Notes: generated from the sequence alone by a model not told the origin. Shown: positions 34,917-46,946, numbered from the stretch's first letter. The stretch: DNA of 64,000 nt from Patiria pectinifera (GCA_029964075.1 CM057135.1:23958863-24022862), one strand, 5' to 3'. Program-made: numbers and translations.

Positions 34917-35446
34917 AGCTGTGTAAAAAGGGAATGTACATGTACATGTACAACATTTGCTTTCGACGCAATTTTCAGAAGTAAATGGATTTGGAGGATT
35001 GTAATATTACATAGCAAATATTGTTGACTTGTTTCACGTTTTGGGCTTGCAGATGCTGGAAAATGCAAGAAAACCGATCATGTTCTTGTAGTCTGGTTCC
35101 CAGACCCCACTTAAGATGAAATGAAGCAATGTGTAGACTTTGGGGAATTGTAAGGTCAGAGAATCAGTCTGGCAGGCTTGTGCCCCTTCACAGGTGTGTA
35201 ATCAATTGCAAAGAAAAGCTAGAATAAATAAATATGAAAAATTAGGAGCAGTTTTTGAAAATATGCCAGTTTTTCCAACCAGCTTTGGAAAAATACAATT
35301 TTTCTCAAAAATGTCAGCGCACAAGGAGCCACGATTTTACAGGATGCTTTAGACTGTCATTCCCTAACAATCCAGTAAGGTACATGTATTTAATGATAAT
35401 TTGATCATTTCGTTGTTGGATGTTTGCAAATGTTGTATATTCCCTT
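34917..35446 (-). mobile_element. TTAA MITE family A, inverted copy
   Basis: Minus-oriented copy of the element at 35876-36393. It shares GACTGTCATTCCCTAACAAT, CAATTGCAAAGAAAA and GTCTGGTTCCCAGACC. The outer end (34917-34945) has been expanded by TGTACA repeats. The 3' limit is AATGTTGTATATTCCCTTTAA. Confidence 0.8.
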
Positions 35447-35879
35447 TAAATTTGTATGCACTGTAGTGTGCAATACGCCTACTGTAAAAATACACAGGTG
35501 ATCTGGCTGCATGTGATTTGTTTGAAGAATGTTTGTCATGCCCTCTTGCCAAAGGGCAACAAAACTATTCTATGAATTCTATTTTTATTGTGAAGGAAAT
35601 CAATCTTTAGAGAACATACATGTACATGTACACGTACTGTACTGTGCAATCGTTTGCCACAATTTTACACAATCGGTAAATAAAATTACCGTACGATTCT
35701 GGTCAACAGGTCAAGACATAATTGTTCCATGTACAAATGTATTTGAAAAAATAATGAGTGACATCAACATTAATAATAAGGTCTAAATTGTGAAATGTGA
35801 ATCGGTCCATGTATTGGACATTGTGTGTATTGTCATTGTCAATGAAAATCACAGAGGAGAGCTCTGAAGACATTTTAAA

Positions 35880-36394
35880 GGGAAGATACAACATTTGCAA
35901 ACATCCAAAAACAAATTATCACGAAATACCTTACTGGACAGTTAGGGAATGACAGTCTAAAGCATCCTGTAAAAGTCGAGGCTCCTGGTGTGCCGACCTT
36001 TTCAAGTAAAGCTGTATTTTTCCAACGCTGGTAGGCCAACCAGCGTTGGAGAAAACTGGCTTTTAAAAAAAAAGTGCTCCTAATTTTCAAATTTAGTTAT
36101 ACCGCATTTTCTTTGCAATTGATTATACACCTGTGAGGGGTACAATCCTCCTAGACTGATTCTCTGACCTTACAATTCCCCAAAAAATATATAAATTGCT
36201 CTGTTTCATCTTACATGTATGTGGAGTCAAGGAACCAGACTACAAGAACAGGATTGGTTTTCTTGGTTTTTCCAGCATCTACAAGCCCAAAACGTGAAAC
36301 AAGTCAGTTGAACAATATTTTCTATAAATACTAATCCTCCAAATCAATTCATTTCTGAAAATTGGAGCAAAAGCAAATGTTGTACATTCCCTTT
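35880..36394 (+). mobile_element. TTAA MITE family A, complete copy
   Basis: Begins AGGGAAGATACAACATTTGC after TTAA and ends GTACATTCCCT before TTAA (Kolobok or piggyBac-type target). It has a central palindrome CCAACGCTGG…CCAGCGTTGG. No ORF. Confidence 0.85.
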
Positions 36395-36469
36395 AACTAA
36401 TGCTCTTCTCACTGACACAATGTTTTATAAATTTATTTCTAGTTATGAAACCAAGAATTCCTCAAAAGC

Positions 36470-36690
36470 AGCCTATTCATATGTACAAGTATGTTGCTGG
36501 CAAGCCTGAAAAAAAACTGGTAGAGTGAAGACAATGAGAAGAAAACACAATTTTAGACATGGGAGGAAAACCCCAGAAGAATATTTTGTGGAAAACTGGT
36601 CTGCGGAAATTACATGTAGGTAGGGACCGAAAAACCCAATCCACATGTGGACCTGCCTGGGCATACTAATGGCCACAAACATTCTTGTTA
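36470..36690 (-). mobile_element. SINE of the second family
   Basis: On the minus strand GGATTGGGTTTTTCGGTCCC and TGGGGTTTTCCTCCCA match the central part of the SINE at 8766. The tRNA head is not clear. A LINE-like tail (GCGCGTTATAAATG then ATT repeats) on the plus strand at 36760-36797 belongs to another insertion. Confidence 0.65.
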
Positions 36691-36799
36691 ATGTTCTTTT
36701 TTTGGTTTTTACTACTATCAGAGGTGTCCTTGGTTGCGATTTGTGACCTTTGGAAAAGGCGCGTTATAAATGTTATTATTATTATTATTATTATTAAAC

Positions 36800-38577
36800 A
36801 ACCCAGGATGTGTTGCAAGAACCAGTAGTATCAAATGTGTATGGTGACCCCTCTGTACAAATGTATACATGTACACTGTACCCATTGTACATATTAAAAC
36901 TGCATTTCCTATGCAAATTTTCTTTGCAACACAATCACAATTCTATCGGTTGTGTACATGGATACATATGCAGTTTCAGTTCCGAATCAATGCATAGAAA
37001 TGATACAGGTTTTGTACCTCATCATACATTGTACAGTATGTACATGTACAGGTTATTTAAGCTTCGGCAGGATCTACAGTAAATCAAATCAAGTTGTACA
37101 ATTCTGAAGTACATCATACTACTTTTTCACTTTTCCCTGTTCACATGGTTCACAGATCATATGCAGCAACACGTAGTACAGTGAAACACCACTATAACGA
37201 ACACAATGTACAATCGCTATAACGAACGACCACTATAACTATAAGGAACATTTTTGTTTTTTTACTCCAAGGCGTTCGTTATAATTATATGGCATCCTAC
37301 AGTATTTAAAATACGTACACGTGTATTTTCAATGTAGTCATTTTATAACAGACTGAGTATTCCTCAAATTTCTCTGTTCCAGGGCACATGCAACAAAATT
37401 AAATAGCTACCGTGCCAACATTCTTTAAAACAAAACTGCCATTAAAACAATTGAAATATGATATGAAATATAATATCAATGCACTAATGCATAATTTAAA
37501 ATAAAATCTCGCCACACTTTCAGCCACGTCTACATTGTATAATTGAGGTACAATGTACACGTTCTCTGTTGGCAGGTCACAAGCTGCGATCACTGATTCC
37601 TACGCCTTTTCTTCTGGCCCTTCCTTAATATGCGAAGAAGCATGTAATACATGTACAGTGTACAATCTACATGTATGAGCTACAATGTATACATTGTCTT
37701 CACGATGTCAAGCTTAAGTACATTTGTACGGTAGGAATCTACGTACATGTGTAAACACCTGCATGTGTGATGCGATCAAGCTAAATGAGTCATTTGTCGA
37801 CACCGGTGAATTTTCTTTTTACTACAGATTTGAAAAGAGCACAATCTCAGCATTACTGCTGTGAAAACCGCATGCTGATACCATCTTTAGTTCAAAAATT
37901 ATGGAAGTCGGAACACCAAGAGATGTGATGAAGTGATGTGATGAAGTGGCCCTATTGTGGCCCGTACATGTACCGGTATCTCCAAATGAAAATTCCTGAC
38001 AAACAACTCATGTAGCTTGATCGCATCACATATTATGCATGAGGACTGCACTTTTATGGCCCAGATGTGGCGGTTGTCTATTAATTAACAAGACAATATG
38101 CATACATGTACTTGTATACACTGACATAAAATGTACATGAAACTATTTTCCTCCTACAACCTTTACGCCCCCACCCTGTACCCCTTCCCATTAAACTGTA
38201 CCATCAGTTTCTTGTAGGTACCAGTAGTATTACTAGCATACTGTGATTTTGACAGCAATATAATGTAGGTGTGGCTACATCCATGTAGTTCTTTTTGTCA
38301 AATAAATTATATCCTACTGCCCTGGGTGCTGAATAATGGAACTTGTACATGTGTAAATATAGTAGCTTCCCTGCCTCGGTCAGTTGCGCACAAGACGGCC
38401 CGGACCCTAAACATGACTTAGTGATTCAGTGATTCAGTCTGAATCACCCTTCTGATGCTCCATTGCACAAGCTTACAAAATTACCGTGGATGTACGACAC
38501 CTGTACTCTGTGTACTGTAAATGTACCATTGTACCGGTACGTATATTTTACATACACAGAGCTGTTATTAGGCCAAG
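36800..38577. other. No gene; TGTACA-rich, possible pogo-like MITE remnant at 37178-37303
   Basis: ACAGTGAAACACCACTATAA at 37178 and GTTCGTTATAA near 37273 look like a decayed Tigger/pogo MITE. The remainder is AT-rich with TGTACA runs. Confidence 0.4.
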
Positions 38578-38580
38578 TTA

Positions 38581-38990
38581 GGGGCCATTCAGAATTGTCA
38601 ATGTTTTAAAATTTCGACTTTTTTTCCAAATTATTTTGACCCACCCCTAATTTCGATTAATAAAAAACTGATTTTTTACGCAGTATTAAAAAACAAAACA
38701 TGTACATGTACATGTACATGCATGCACATCATTACATCCCACTGGCGGGCCTGTGCGGGTTGCGTGTCCTTTCGGAAAAAAATTCCATTCCTGGGCGGAG
38801 GCAAAAGCTGTCTCTTTGCAACTTTTCGACAACAAACAAAAGTCAAAAGATCTATTTTTTTGGTTGTTTTTTTTGCTCTCTTTTTCCATGAAAAGTGAAT
38901 TTTGATTTTAAATTATTTAGCTTGACCCACCCACCCACAATTTGGAAAAATAGTCGAAATTTTAAAACATTGAAAATTCTGAATGGCCCC
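38581..38990. mobile_element. PIF/Harbinger-like MITE (410 bp)
   Basis: Terminal repeats GGGGCCATTCAGAATT, with arms of about 43 bp reaching AAAATTTCGACT. It is flanked by TTA (38578-38580, 38991-38993). No transposase. Confidence 0.85.
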
Positions 38991-39731
38991 TTATGTGTTT
39001 TCAAGTTAGGAGTTTTCAGGTTTTAATGGTTTTAAAGTGTATTGTGTAAATATCAGGACAGTTGGCAGGCCCTTTGACTGATTAGTTTTAAAGGTCTGTC
39101 AACTCATCTTAGATGTGTACAATGTGTGTGGTGGCTTATGTTCGGAATACGCTTAAGCGGTATTAGATTTACAGACCCCATGGTAAGCACCGTGGTTATT
39201 TTGATACTTAATTCGATATTATTTTGATATCGATATTGCCGATAGCAATTTTTTAATATCGAAATATAACTTATAATATAGGCCTATAACTTGTGCTTGT
39301 CACTCAAAACAAAAACATCACGAATTGTGCTCTGCGTTCGCTGGAATTCGCTGGCTCTTGCCCAGACATTGCTGGCCAGTAACGAGCAGATGGATGTGTG
39401 ACGATTCACACTGTGATGAATTTACAATAAGTGGCTGCATACATGTACATATGTACATATGCACATGAATTACAAATGTATGTATGCATTGTAGGTACAA
39501 GTTTTTATTATTATTATTATTGTGGTTTATTAAAACACTGCTTATAGCAGCCCACAGGCTGAATTACAAGTCAGTTTACATACAGATTTCAATAAAAATT
39601 AGATGAGGTTAAAATCACAAAGAGTAAACGGTAAAAACAAAAGAAAATTTTAAGTACAAAAAATATAGTATACATATCAAAATTTGCACAGAAAAACAAT
39701 ACATGTACTATGCTAAAAAGAACCGGTAATT

Positions 39732-42700
39732 TCATTGGGCTGGTGGGAGTGAACTGAGTGCGCTATTAACAAGTCTGTTGAGATATGGGACTGGGCTATT
39801 ATAAAAACGGGTTGTTTTACAAGATGGAACATGAAGTGTTCGTTTGGACCGGAGATTCATAGTATGGGTGCTTTTAGATTTGACAAACCACTCATTGAAT
39901 TTGCTTGAGTTAAAGGATTTCATTGCAAATTTGTTACAAAGGGAGGTTCTGCGCATGTCCAAGGGTTCCAAACCAAAACTGGTCAAAGCTTGTTCATATC
40001 CACTATATTTTTGACCCAATATAATGTGGCACACTCTTCTTTGTATTGATTCCAATAGATTAGAAAGAGTTGTGGTGATGCCCGAGTGCCACAATGGGGC
40101 AGCATATTCTATAACAGGCCTAATATAACCTTTATACACGGCCACAAGCTCTTTGTCAGTTAACCCTGTCATTTTGAGTTTCCTAAGCATGAAAAGTTTC
40201 ATGTTGGCTTTTTAACAATCTCCATGACATTGGCATCCCATTTTAAGTTGTTTTGCAATGTAACACCTAACAACTTCACACTGGGAACCTGTTGAAGATG
40301 AACATTAGAAATGGAATATTGAACGAAGGGAGGATCTTTTTTCCCAAAGTACACCTGCATGGTGTTACATTTAGAAGGGTTCAATTGGATTTTGTTTGCC
40401 AATGCCCAGTCATTGAGATTGTTTAAATCTGCCTGAATCCTGCTTACACCAGTAATGTGTCTATTTTCGCTGAGAGTGAGATCATCTACATATTTCCAGC
40501 ATTTATTTTGAGTACAGTCAACGGCGTTATTAATATAGGCAAGGAATACAACAGGTCCGAGTTTAGTACCTTGGGGCACACCCCCAGAAAGAGTATGCCA
40601 ATCAGAAAATGTTTGTTTATACCTAACCCTTTGTTGACGACCAGTTAGGAAACTAACAATCCATTGCACAATAGCAGGCGATACACCCAACTCCAACAGT
40701 TTGTCAACAGCAATTTCATGGTTTACCAAATCAAAGGCTTTAGTAAAATCTGTGAGCACAAGGGTACTAACATTATTTGGAACACAAGCACCAGAGACTA
40801 GGTTATGATAAACATCAACCAGGCAATGGGTAGTGGAGATTCCTTTCTGATTGCCATATTGCCTTTTATCGACATTGGGTTGGATAGAGTTCATGATCCA
40901 TTTACAAATAAAACCTTCAGCAATTTTTGCCAGTAATGGAGTCAAAGAGATGGGCCTAAGTTTATGTAAAGTAGGCGGGAGTTGCTTCGGTATGGGAACA
41001 ATGTCGGCTTGTTTCCACTGAACGGAACGCTGCATTGACAAAACGATGCATTGATTATTTCAGTAACTGGTGTACTAAGCTCATACGCAAATTCTATGAG
41101 CAATTTGGCTGGCAAATTATCGGGTCCTCCAGATTTACTAACGGACATTCTCTTTAATTCATTGTAAACTTCCCAGGGATGGACCTGAGGAGGTGGCTCA
41201 CGTGATGGTAAGTAAGCTGGCAAATTGTCAAGATTGAGGGGCTCGTGTACTTGTGAGAAACTCGCCAGGTGATTATTTATGACGTTAGCAACGGATTCAT
41301 GATCTGACGGATCAATGTCTGGCACATGTAAAGTGAGGTCACTTTTCTTTATGTTAGCCAGGTTACGCACCTCTTTGTGCCACCTCCCTGGGTCCAGCTT
41401 TTGTAATTTGCGAATCCTACCAGCATAAAAGGAATGCTTAGCTGCTTTTATCGCTCTTATGACTCTGTTACGAATACATCGGAATTGGTGTCTGTTGCCA
41501 TCAACAAATGCTTTCTGTCTCAGATTAATTAGATACTTAATTTGATTAGTAATCCAGGGTTTGTCAGTAATATGAGACTTAATTACCCTGACAGGAAAGT
41601 GATTTGCAACAGCCTGATCCATCATACTATAAAAAGCATCACATTTGGTTTGACAGTCACTGGCAGTTATTACTTCATCCCAGCTTTGGGCCTGTATCCA
41701 TCTACCAAAAGATCTAATACAAGAATCTTTAAGAGGTCTGATAATTTTGGTTATCGCTTCATTGGTGACTGATAGACTTTTCGGAACCCATAAAATACAA
41801 TTGTGATCACTTCTGCCCACAGGTGCAGACACACTAGGACATTTGTATTGATCAGCAAAATTAGTAACAATAAGATCAAGAATTGCATCTTGTCTAGTCG
41901 GCTTGTTAACTACTTGGGTGAGATTGTTACCATTACAAATGGGTCTAATGTCAAATTTGTTGAAGTCTCCAAGCAATACTACTCCAGTACTTGGTTGATG
42001 TGTCAGAAGATAGTCCACTGAACTAATGATGTGTTGCTGTAGAAGATCTTCATATGGGGAATCTGGTGGATTGTACACTGCAAACACTGCAATGGAAGGA
42101 ACAGCTCTCGGGAAATTCGGGTGGTTCAACATTATCCATTCTCCCTCGATTTCAGGTGGAACATTGAGATCATGAATCGGTGAAGCTTTGATGTGATTCT
42201 TTACATACACAGATACCCCACCACCATTTCTATCAAGTCTGCACTTGTTGAAGACATTGTAACCTTCCAGGGAGAATTGCTCAAGAGCAGTATTTGGAGT
42301 GATCCATGTTTCAGTTATTACAGCCACATCTATTTGCTCGTTGTTAAGCTTCAATTCCATCTCGTCAAGTTTGTTCAATATAGAACATGTATTCGTCAGA
42401 AAAAAACGTGGAAGGGTAGCTGCATGGTTTTGGGAGCATGTAGATTGTAGACACTGTCTGATGGGCACTTGTTTGAGGGCCGATTGCTGAATCAGTAGTC
42501 GTGGTCGTAGTCTGGCATGTTGAGACATACGTTGAGTCACTCGGACTGGTATATTGGCCTGTTGGTAATGGGATGATATGCTGGTGTGGTTCCATGATGT
42601 ATTTTGACGTGCGTGTTGCTGTACACGACGGTTGTCGTCCACTCGGCGTTTCCAACTCCCTCTCATTCCAGGCCCACGGTAGCGTAGTAAACCATTCTTC

Positions 42701-43173
42701 TTCAATGTCTCAAAAAGATGGGGAAGGACTCCGTAGCGAGCTGATTTGCCAATCTTAAAAAGTTGGGCTCGGGAGTACTTAATGTTGTCATCGCTGTTTG
42801 CATTTTCTTTGTTGGTCACGGTGCTACAGTGTTTCCAAGAGCCAGGGTCAGCACAACTGCCAGGGCCCGGATTAACTTGAACATCCATGAAAATGGTGAT
42901 ATCAAAGGCTGGCTGGTCTTTAGGTAAAAACAAACATGTTTGCCCATGCTTTGTAACTTTTACCAGCGAAATTCTAATTCGTGAAGAATTGCTGTCATTG
43001 TTTTTTACTGCGATATGCAGCTTACACTGTACAATAGGCAGTACAAAGTCAACTTCAGAGTTTGGATTTTCACACAGATGAGTTACTGGATGGAGTGATA
43101 CATGGTGTAATTGATTAACAAGCATGATCATTGAAATACACAAGTATATCACTCTCCTGGTGGTGGCAGCCAT
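39732..43173 (-). pseudogene. LINE polyprotein: N-terminal 2A-like segment, endonuclease, reverse transcriptase; two frameshifts
   Basis: Three frames abut: 43173-40942 (743 codons), 41041-40199 and 40202-39732, about 1,150 residues in all. Residues 8-20 are hydrophobic (VIYLCISMIMLVN). DVQVNPGP at residues 97-104 is 2A-like. Endonuclease marks: NTCSILNKLDEMELKL, VITETWI, GGGVSVYVK, VLLGDFNKFD, VGRSDHNCI. Reverse transcriptase marks: LRPISLTPLLAKIAEG, FTKAFDLVNHEIAVDKLLEL, GGVPQGTKLGPVVF and the catalytic YVDDLTL. The tail resembles the usual CR1/Jockey end (YIRPVIEYAAPLWHSG). The frame is lost near 41035 and again near 40208 (an A-run on the coding strand). Confidence 0.92.
42862..42885 (-). 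other. 2A-like ribosome-skipping motif in LINE ORF
   Basis: Codes DVQVNPGP, close to the D-V/I-E-x-N-P-G-P consensus but with Gln instead of Glu. Such motifs are known near the N-terminus of non-LTR retrotransposons of sea urchins and other invertebrates. It would release about 103 residues that begin with a hydrophobic segment. Confidence 0.7.
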
Positions 43174-43680
43174 ATTGATTGTACATTACCAGTCACAACA
43201 TCACAGATGATCTTCAAACTTGGCTCAAAAAGTAGATAAAATCACACAGATACAGTCACAAAATGAAGCTCGAATGTGTAGTAGATAGTTTGTAGGCCAG
43301 GAGATAACAAAGAATCAGCGGATGGCTCACTTAAAAAGAGATATTTACAGATTTAAAATTACAGACATCACAGTAAGTTAAAAGTGGCAGCTCACACGAA
43401 GAGCGCCCTCAATTTATATGAATGTACAGGGTACAAGTGTAGTGGTCTTGTATGAAATTGAAATTAAGTTCTCCAAAACCTATTATAAGATGGAATTTTT
43501 GCGTCGGGGTGATATAAATCAAATTAGGTTTTGCCCTTCACCGACGTTTTTTTAAAAAAACGTCGGTGAAGGGCAAAACCTAATTTGATTTATATCACCC
43601 CGACGCAAAATTCCATCTTATAATAGTTTATGCGGTACCCGCTGCTATGTACATCAGATTCGAACCGGCCAACCGATCCC

Positions 43681-43756
43681 GTTAGCTCGGTGGTCGAGTG
43701 GTAAGACATCTGCACTAGAAAGCAGGAGGTCGTGGGTTCGAGTCCCACCCGAGTGA
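43681..43756 (+). tRNA. tRNA-like sequence, unit 1 (probably not a functional tRNA)
   Basis: A box TGGTCGAGTGG (43691-43701) and B box GGTTCGAGTCC (43735-43745). The T arm GTGGG/CCCAC is intact. The anticodon stem TCTGC/GCAGG closes an 8-nt loop ACTAGAAA, one base too long, and the acceptor stem pairs only in part. Best read as a SINE promoter. Confidence 0.55.
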
Positions 43757-43931
43757 TTTTTTCCAACTTTCACTCGGGAGGTAACACACTGAGTATACAG
43801 TGTTTAAAAAACGTCGGTGAAGGGCAAAACCTAATTTGATTTATATCACCCCGACGCAAAATTCCATCTTATAATAGTTTATGCGGTACCCGCTGCTATG
43901 TACATCAGATTCGAACCGGCCAACCGATCCC

Positions 43932-44007
43932 GTTAGCTCGGTGGTCGAGTGGTAAGACATCTGCACTAGAAAGCAGGAGGTCGTGGGTTCGAGTCCCACC
44001 CGAGTGA
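43932..44007 (+). tRNA. tRNA-like sequence, unit 2
   Basis: Same as unit 1 with the same 8-nt loop. It is a copy made by tandem reiteration of the retroposon unit. Confidence 0.5.
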
Positions 44008-44180
44008 TTTTTCCAACTTTCACTCGGGAGGTAACACACTGAGTATACAGTGTTTAAAAACGTCGGTGAAGGGCAAAACCTAATTTGATTTATATCACCC
44101 CGACGCAAAATTCCATCTTATAATAGTTTATGCGGTACCCGCTGCTATGTACATCAGATTCGAACCGGCCAACCGATCCC

Positions 44181-44256
44181 GTTAGCTCGGTGGTCGAGTG
44201 GTAAGACATCTGCACTAGAAAGCAGGAGGTTGTGGGTTCGAGTCCCACCCGAGTGA
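44181..44256 (+). tRNA. tRNA-like sequence, unit 3
   Basis: Same as units 1 and 2, with one difference (AGGTTGTGGG for AGGTCGTGGG) just before the B box. Confidence 0.5.
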
Positions 44257-44886
44257 TTTTTTCCAACTTTCACTCGGGAGGTAACACACTGAGTATACAG
44301 TGTTTAAAAACGTCGGTGAAGGGCAAAACCTAATTTGATTCTCCAAAACCTACCTACATGTACATTGTACATGTACATTTATTTCTCTAGAATCATTAAC
44401 TGAAAATTACTACACAATTTCTTAAACTCGCAACAACAAACATTTGTTTGGGGGGTGATGTACATTTTGGACCCCGCACACATCACCTTGATTGTTCTCA
44501 AAGATTTTGGAATATTTCCTTCCCGCTGTGTGGCATATAACACACGTGCAACTGATAGGCTCTGGGCACAAGGTACACAGTGTACGGCACGCTGGGGCAT
44601 GAGGATATAGTGCATGAGTAACATTAATTTTTTTTATACTAAGACCCACAACAGTTTAAGACTCAAACAGTTGTCAAGAATAATGCCACGATATAAAAAA
44701 ACAACTGTGTGTTGGGATATAGTCCCAAGAGTTTTGTACAACCTCAGGGGGAAATGGTACCCTCAGCTTCACCTCGGTTGCCATTTGCACCCCTCAGTCA
44801 TACAAACGCCAAGGATTAGGACAAAGCAGCCAACAATTGCAGAATGTACAAAGGGACGTGTCACATGATTGCAGTGTAATGAAGTA

Positions 44887-45073
44887 CAGTCGACTCTCGT
44901 TAGTACAAACTCTGTTAATACAAAATTCTGGTTATAACAAACATAAAGCCTTGGTCCCGACTGTGCATTTATGTGCACAATGAATGGTACTGATGTTCCT
45001 CTTAATACAAAATTCTGATATAACAAACAATTTGGCTAGGTCCGAACGAGTTTGTATTAACGAGACTCGACTG
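44887..45073. mobile_element. Tigger/pogo-like MITE (187 bp)
   Basis: CAGTCGACTCTCGTTAGTAC at the left; inverted TTAACGAGACTCGACTG at the right. TA on both sides (44885-44886, 45074-45075). Two internal copies of AATACAAAATTCTG. Confidence 0.85.
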
Positions 45074-45191
45074 TACTGCCAATGCACAACAGTTTGCATC
45101 CTACCCAACTTGCCAAGTTTGCAATCTCGATCTGTTCAGTAATTCTGCATATTACATGTATACTGATTTGTTGTGATCTCTTGCGCTTAAA

Positions 45192-46039
45192 GGGAAGATA
45201 CAACATTTGCAAACATCAAAAAACGAAATGAACCAATTATCACGAAATACCTTACTGGATTGTTAGGGAATTACAGTCTAAAGCATCCTGTAAAATTGTG
45301 GCTCCTGGTGTGCTGACATTTTCAAGAAAATTTTGATTTTTCCAACACTGGTTGGCCGACCAGCGTTGGAGAAAACTGGCTATTTTCAAAAACTACTCCA
45401 TATTTTTTATATTTGCTTATTCCACGTTTTCTTTGCAATTGATTACACAACTGTGAACGGGTACTAAGCAAATTGATACTCTGACCGCACAATTCCCCAA
45501 AGTCTGTAAATTGTTCCATTTCATCTTAAGTGGGACAGGGAACCAGACTCCAAGCACATCATTGGTTTTCTAGGTTTTTCAAGCAACTATAAGCCCAAAA
45601 CGTGAAACAAGTCAGTTTAACAATATTTGCTGTAACATACTATTATTACTATTATTATTATTATTTATTCGGCCAACAAATGAACAAAAGTACAATGACA
45701 AAGCAAAAATATATCAGAAAGTAAACAAAAAATGGAAATTGAAAAGTATGACCAGACAAGACTGAAGAAAGATGCGAGTAGGAATGGGTTGGTGGGAGGG
45801 GGGAGGGAGGGAAGGGAGGGTGGACAGTTTGACAGGGGAGAGGAGATAGAGGGACGGTAAATAAGAATAACATTTCAAACCGGCCAGGGTAACAAAAGTG
45901 TACTTAAACACTGTAGCCCTAAGGCCTGCCTACCCATGCTCGAAATGTCTACACAGAAAATAAATAGAATACAATACTAATCCTCCAAATCCATTTATTT
46001 CTGAAAATTGCAGCAAAAGCCAATGTTGTACATTCCCTT
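45192..46039 (+). mobile_element. TTAA MITE family A, split by a LINE fragment
   Basis: Starts AGGGAAGATACAACATTTGC after TTAA and ends ACATTCCCT before TTAA. It is interrupted at about 45648-45972 by a foreign insertion. Carries the central palindrome around 45340-45375. Confidence 0.85.
45648..45972 (-). mobile_element. 5'-truncated LINE 3' end inserted in MITE
   Basis: Its left end is an (ATT)n tract (LINE tail on the minus strand) and it is bracketed by ACATACTA/CAATACTA, a likely target duplication. It contains a purine-rich stretch at 45785-45860. No ORF is recognised. Confidence 0.7.
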
Positions 46040-46446
46040 TAAGTCCCATTATAACACAGTAATTGCTTATCATGTACAGTATGTAATTGTGAAGTACAGT
46101 ACTACATTGTACAAGTACACGTGTAAATAATAAAACCTGCATCGTATTCGCGACATCCATTGTGTTAAATTTGCGTGCCATTTCCCAATAATTAACAAAA
46201 GTTATGTCACTCTGTATATTAAAGGTCATCACACTTTCACGCTGTAATCTCTTTCATTGTACCGGTACGCCATCTTCGTAGGAAAATCACAAATGCTATC
46301 AGGTGCGTGTGTGCGCGTAGTGTGCAAAATGTTCTAAACAAGCGCGTGTTGCTTAAAATTTCTTCTAAATACGGCGCAGCCTATGCGTGTCACGAAAATT
46401 TGACGGCCAAAATGCCATTGCACGTGACAATCTGTAGGAAGTGGCA

Positions 46447-46946
46447 NNNNNNNNNNNNNNNNNNNNNNNNNNNNNNNNNNNNNNNNNNNNNNNNNNNNNN
46501 NNNNNNNNNNNNNNNNNNNNNNNNNNNNNNNNNNNNNNNNNNNNNNNNNNNNNNNNNNNNNNNNNNNNNNNNNNNNNNNNNNNNNNNNNNNNNNNNNNNN
46601 NNNNNNNNNNNNNNNNNNNNNNNNNNNNNNNNNNNNNNNNNNNNNNNNNNNNNNNNNNNNNNNNNNNNNNNNNNNNNNNNNNNNNNNNNNNNNNNNNNNN
46701 NNNNNNNNNNNNNNNNNNNNNNNNNNNNNNNNNNNNNNNNNNNNNNNNNNNNNNNNNNNNNNNNNNNNNNNNNNNNNNNNNNNNNNNNNNNNNNNNNNNN
46801 NNNNNNNNNNNNNNNNNNNNNNNNNNNNNNNNNNNNNNNNNNNNNNNNNNNNNNNNNNNNNNNNNNNNNNNNNNNNNNNNNNNNNNNNNNNNNNNNNNNN
46901 NNNNNNNNNNNNNNNNNNNNNNNNNNNNNNNNNNNNNNNNNNNNNN
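46447..46946. other. Assembly gap (500 N)
   Basis: Exactly 500 unknown bases, a conventional placeholder for a gap of unknown size. It lies 42 bp upstream of the first SNX25 exon seen. Frames reported through it are meaningless. Confidence 0.99.

Larger units (their letters stand above)
39503..43429 (-). mobile_element. Near full-length non-LTR retrotransposon (CR1/L2/Jockey-type LINE)
   Basis: Flanked by a 9-bp duplication GGTACAAGT (39494-39502, 43430-43438). The 5' UTR is 43174-43429; the coding region runs from 43173 to 39732; the 3' UTR ends in an (ATT)n-type tail at 39503-39522. It encodes an apurinic-like endonuclease and reverse transcriptase in one frame, now broken twice. The complete ends and only two visible frame breaks suggest a recent insertion. 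Confidence 0.93.
43483..44338. mobile_element. Trimeric tRNA-like retroposon with inverted leader
   Basis: Flanked by a 14-bp direct duplication TTCTCCAAAACCTA (43469-43482, 44339-44352). It consists of an inverted leader (43483-43553) facing the first unit (palindrome centre 43553/43554, arms of about 72 bp), then three units starting 43561, 43812 and 44061 (period 249-251) and a 28-bp start of a fourth at 44311. The units are almost identical. Each unit has a hairpin-forming head (CGTCGGTGA … TCACCCCGACG), a tRNA-like part, and two further inverted repeats (CCCGAGTGA/TCACTCGGG; CACTG/CAGTG). Confidence 0.88.

Noticed and set aside
42193-42758. Plus-strand ORFs inside the LINE
   Set aside because: Shadows of the minus-strand retrotransposon frame.
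43681-44256. Three functional tRNA genes
   Set aside because: Each has an 8-nt anticodon loop and imperfect acceptor stem, and they are part of a retroposon with a target duplication.
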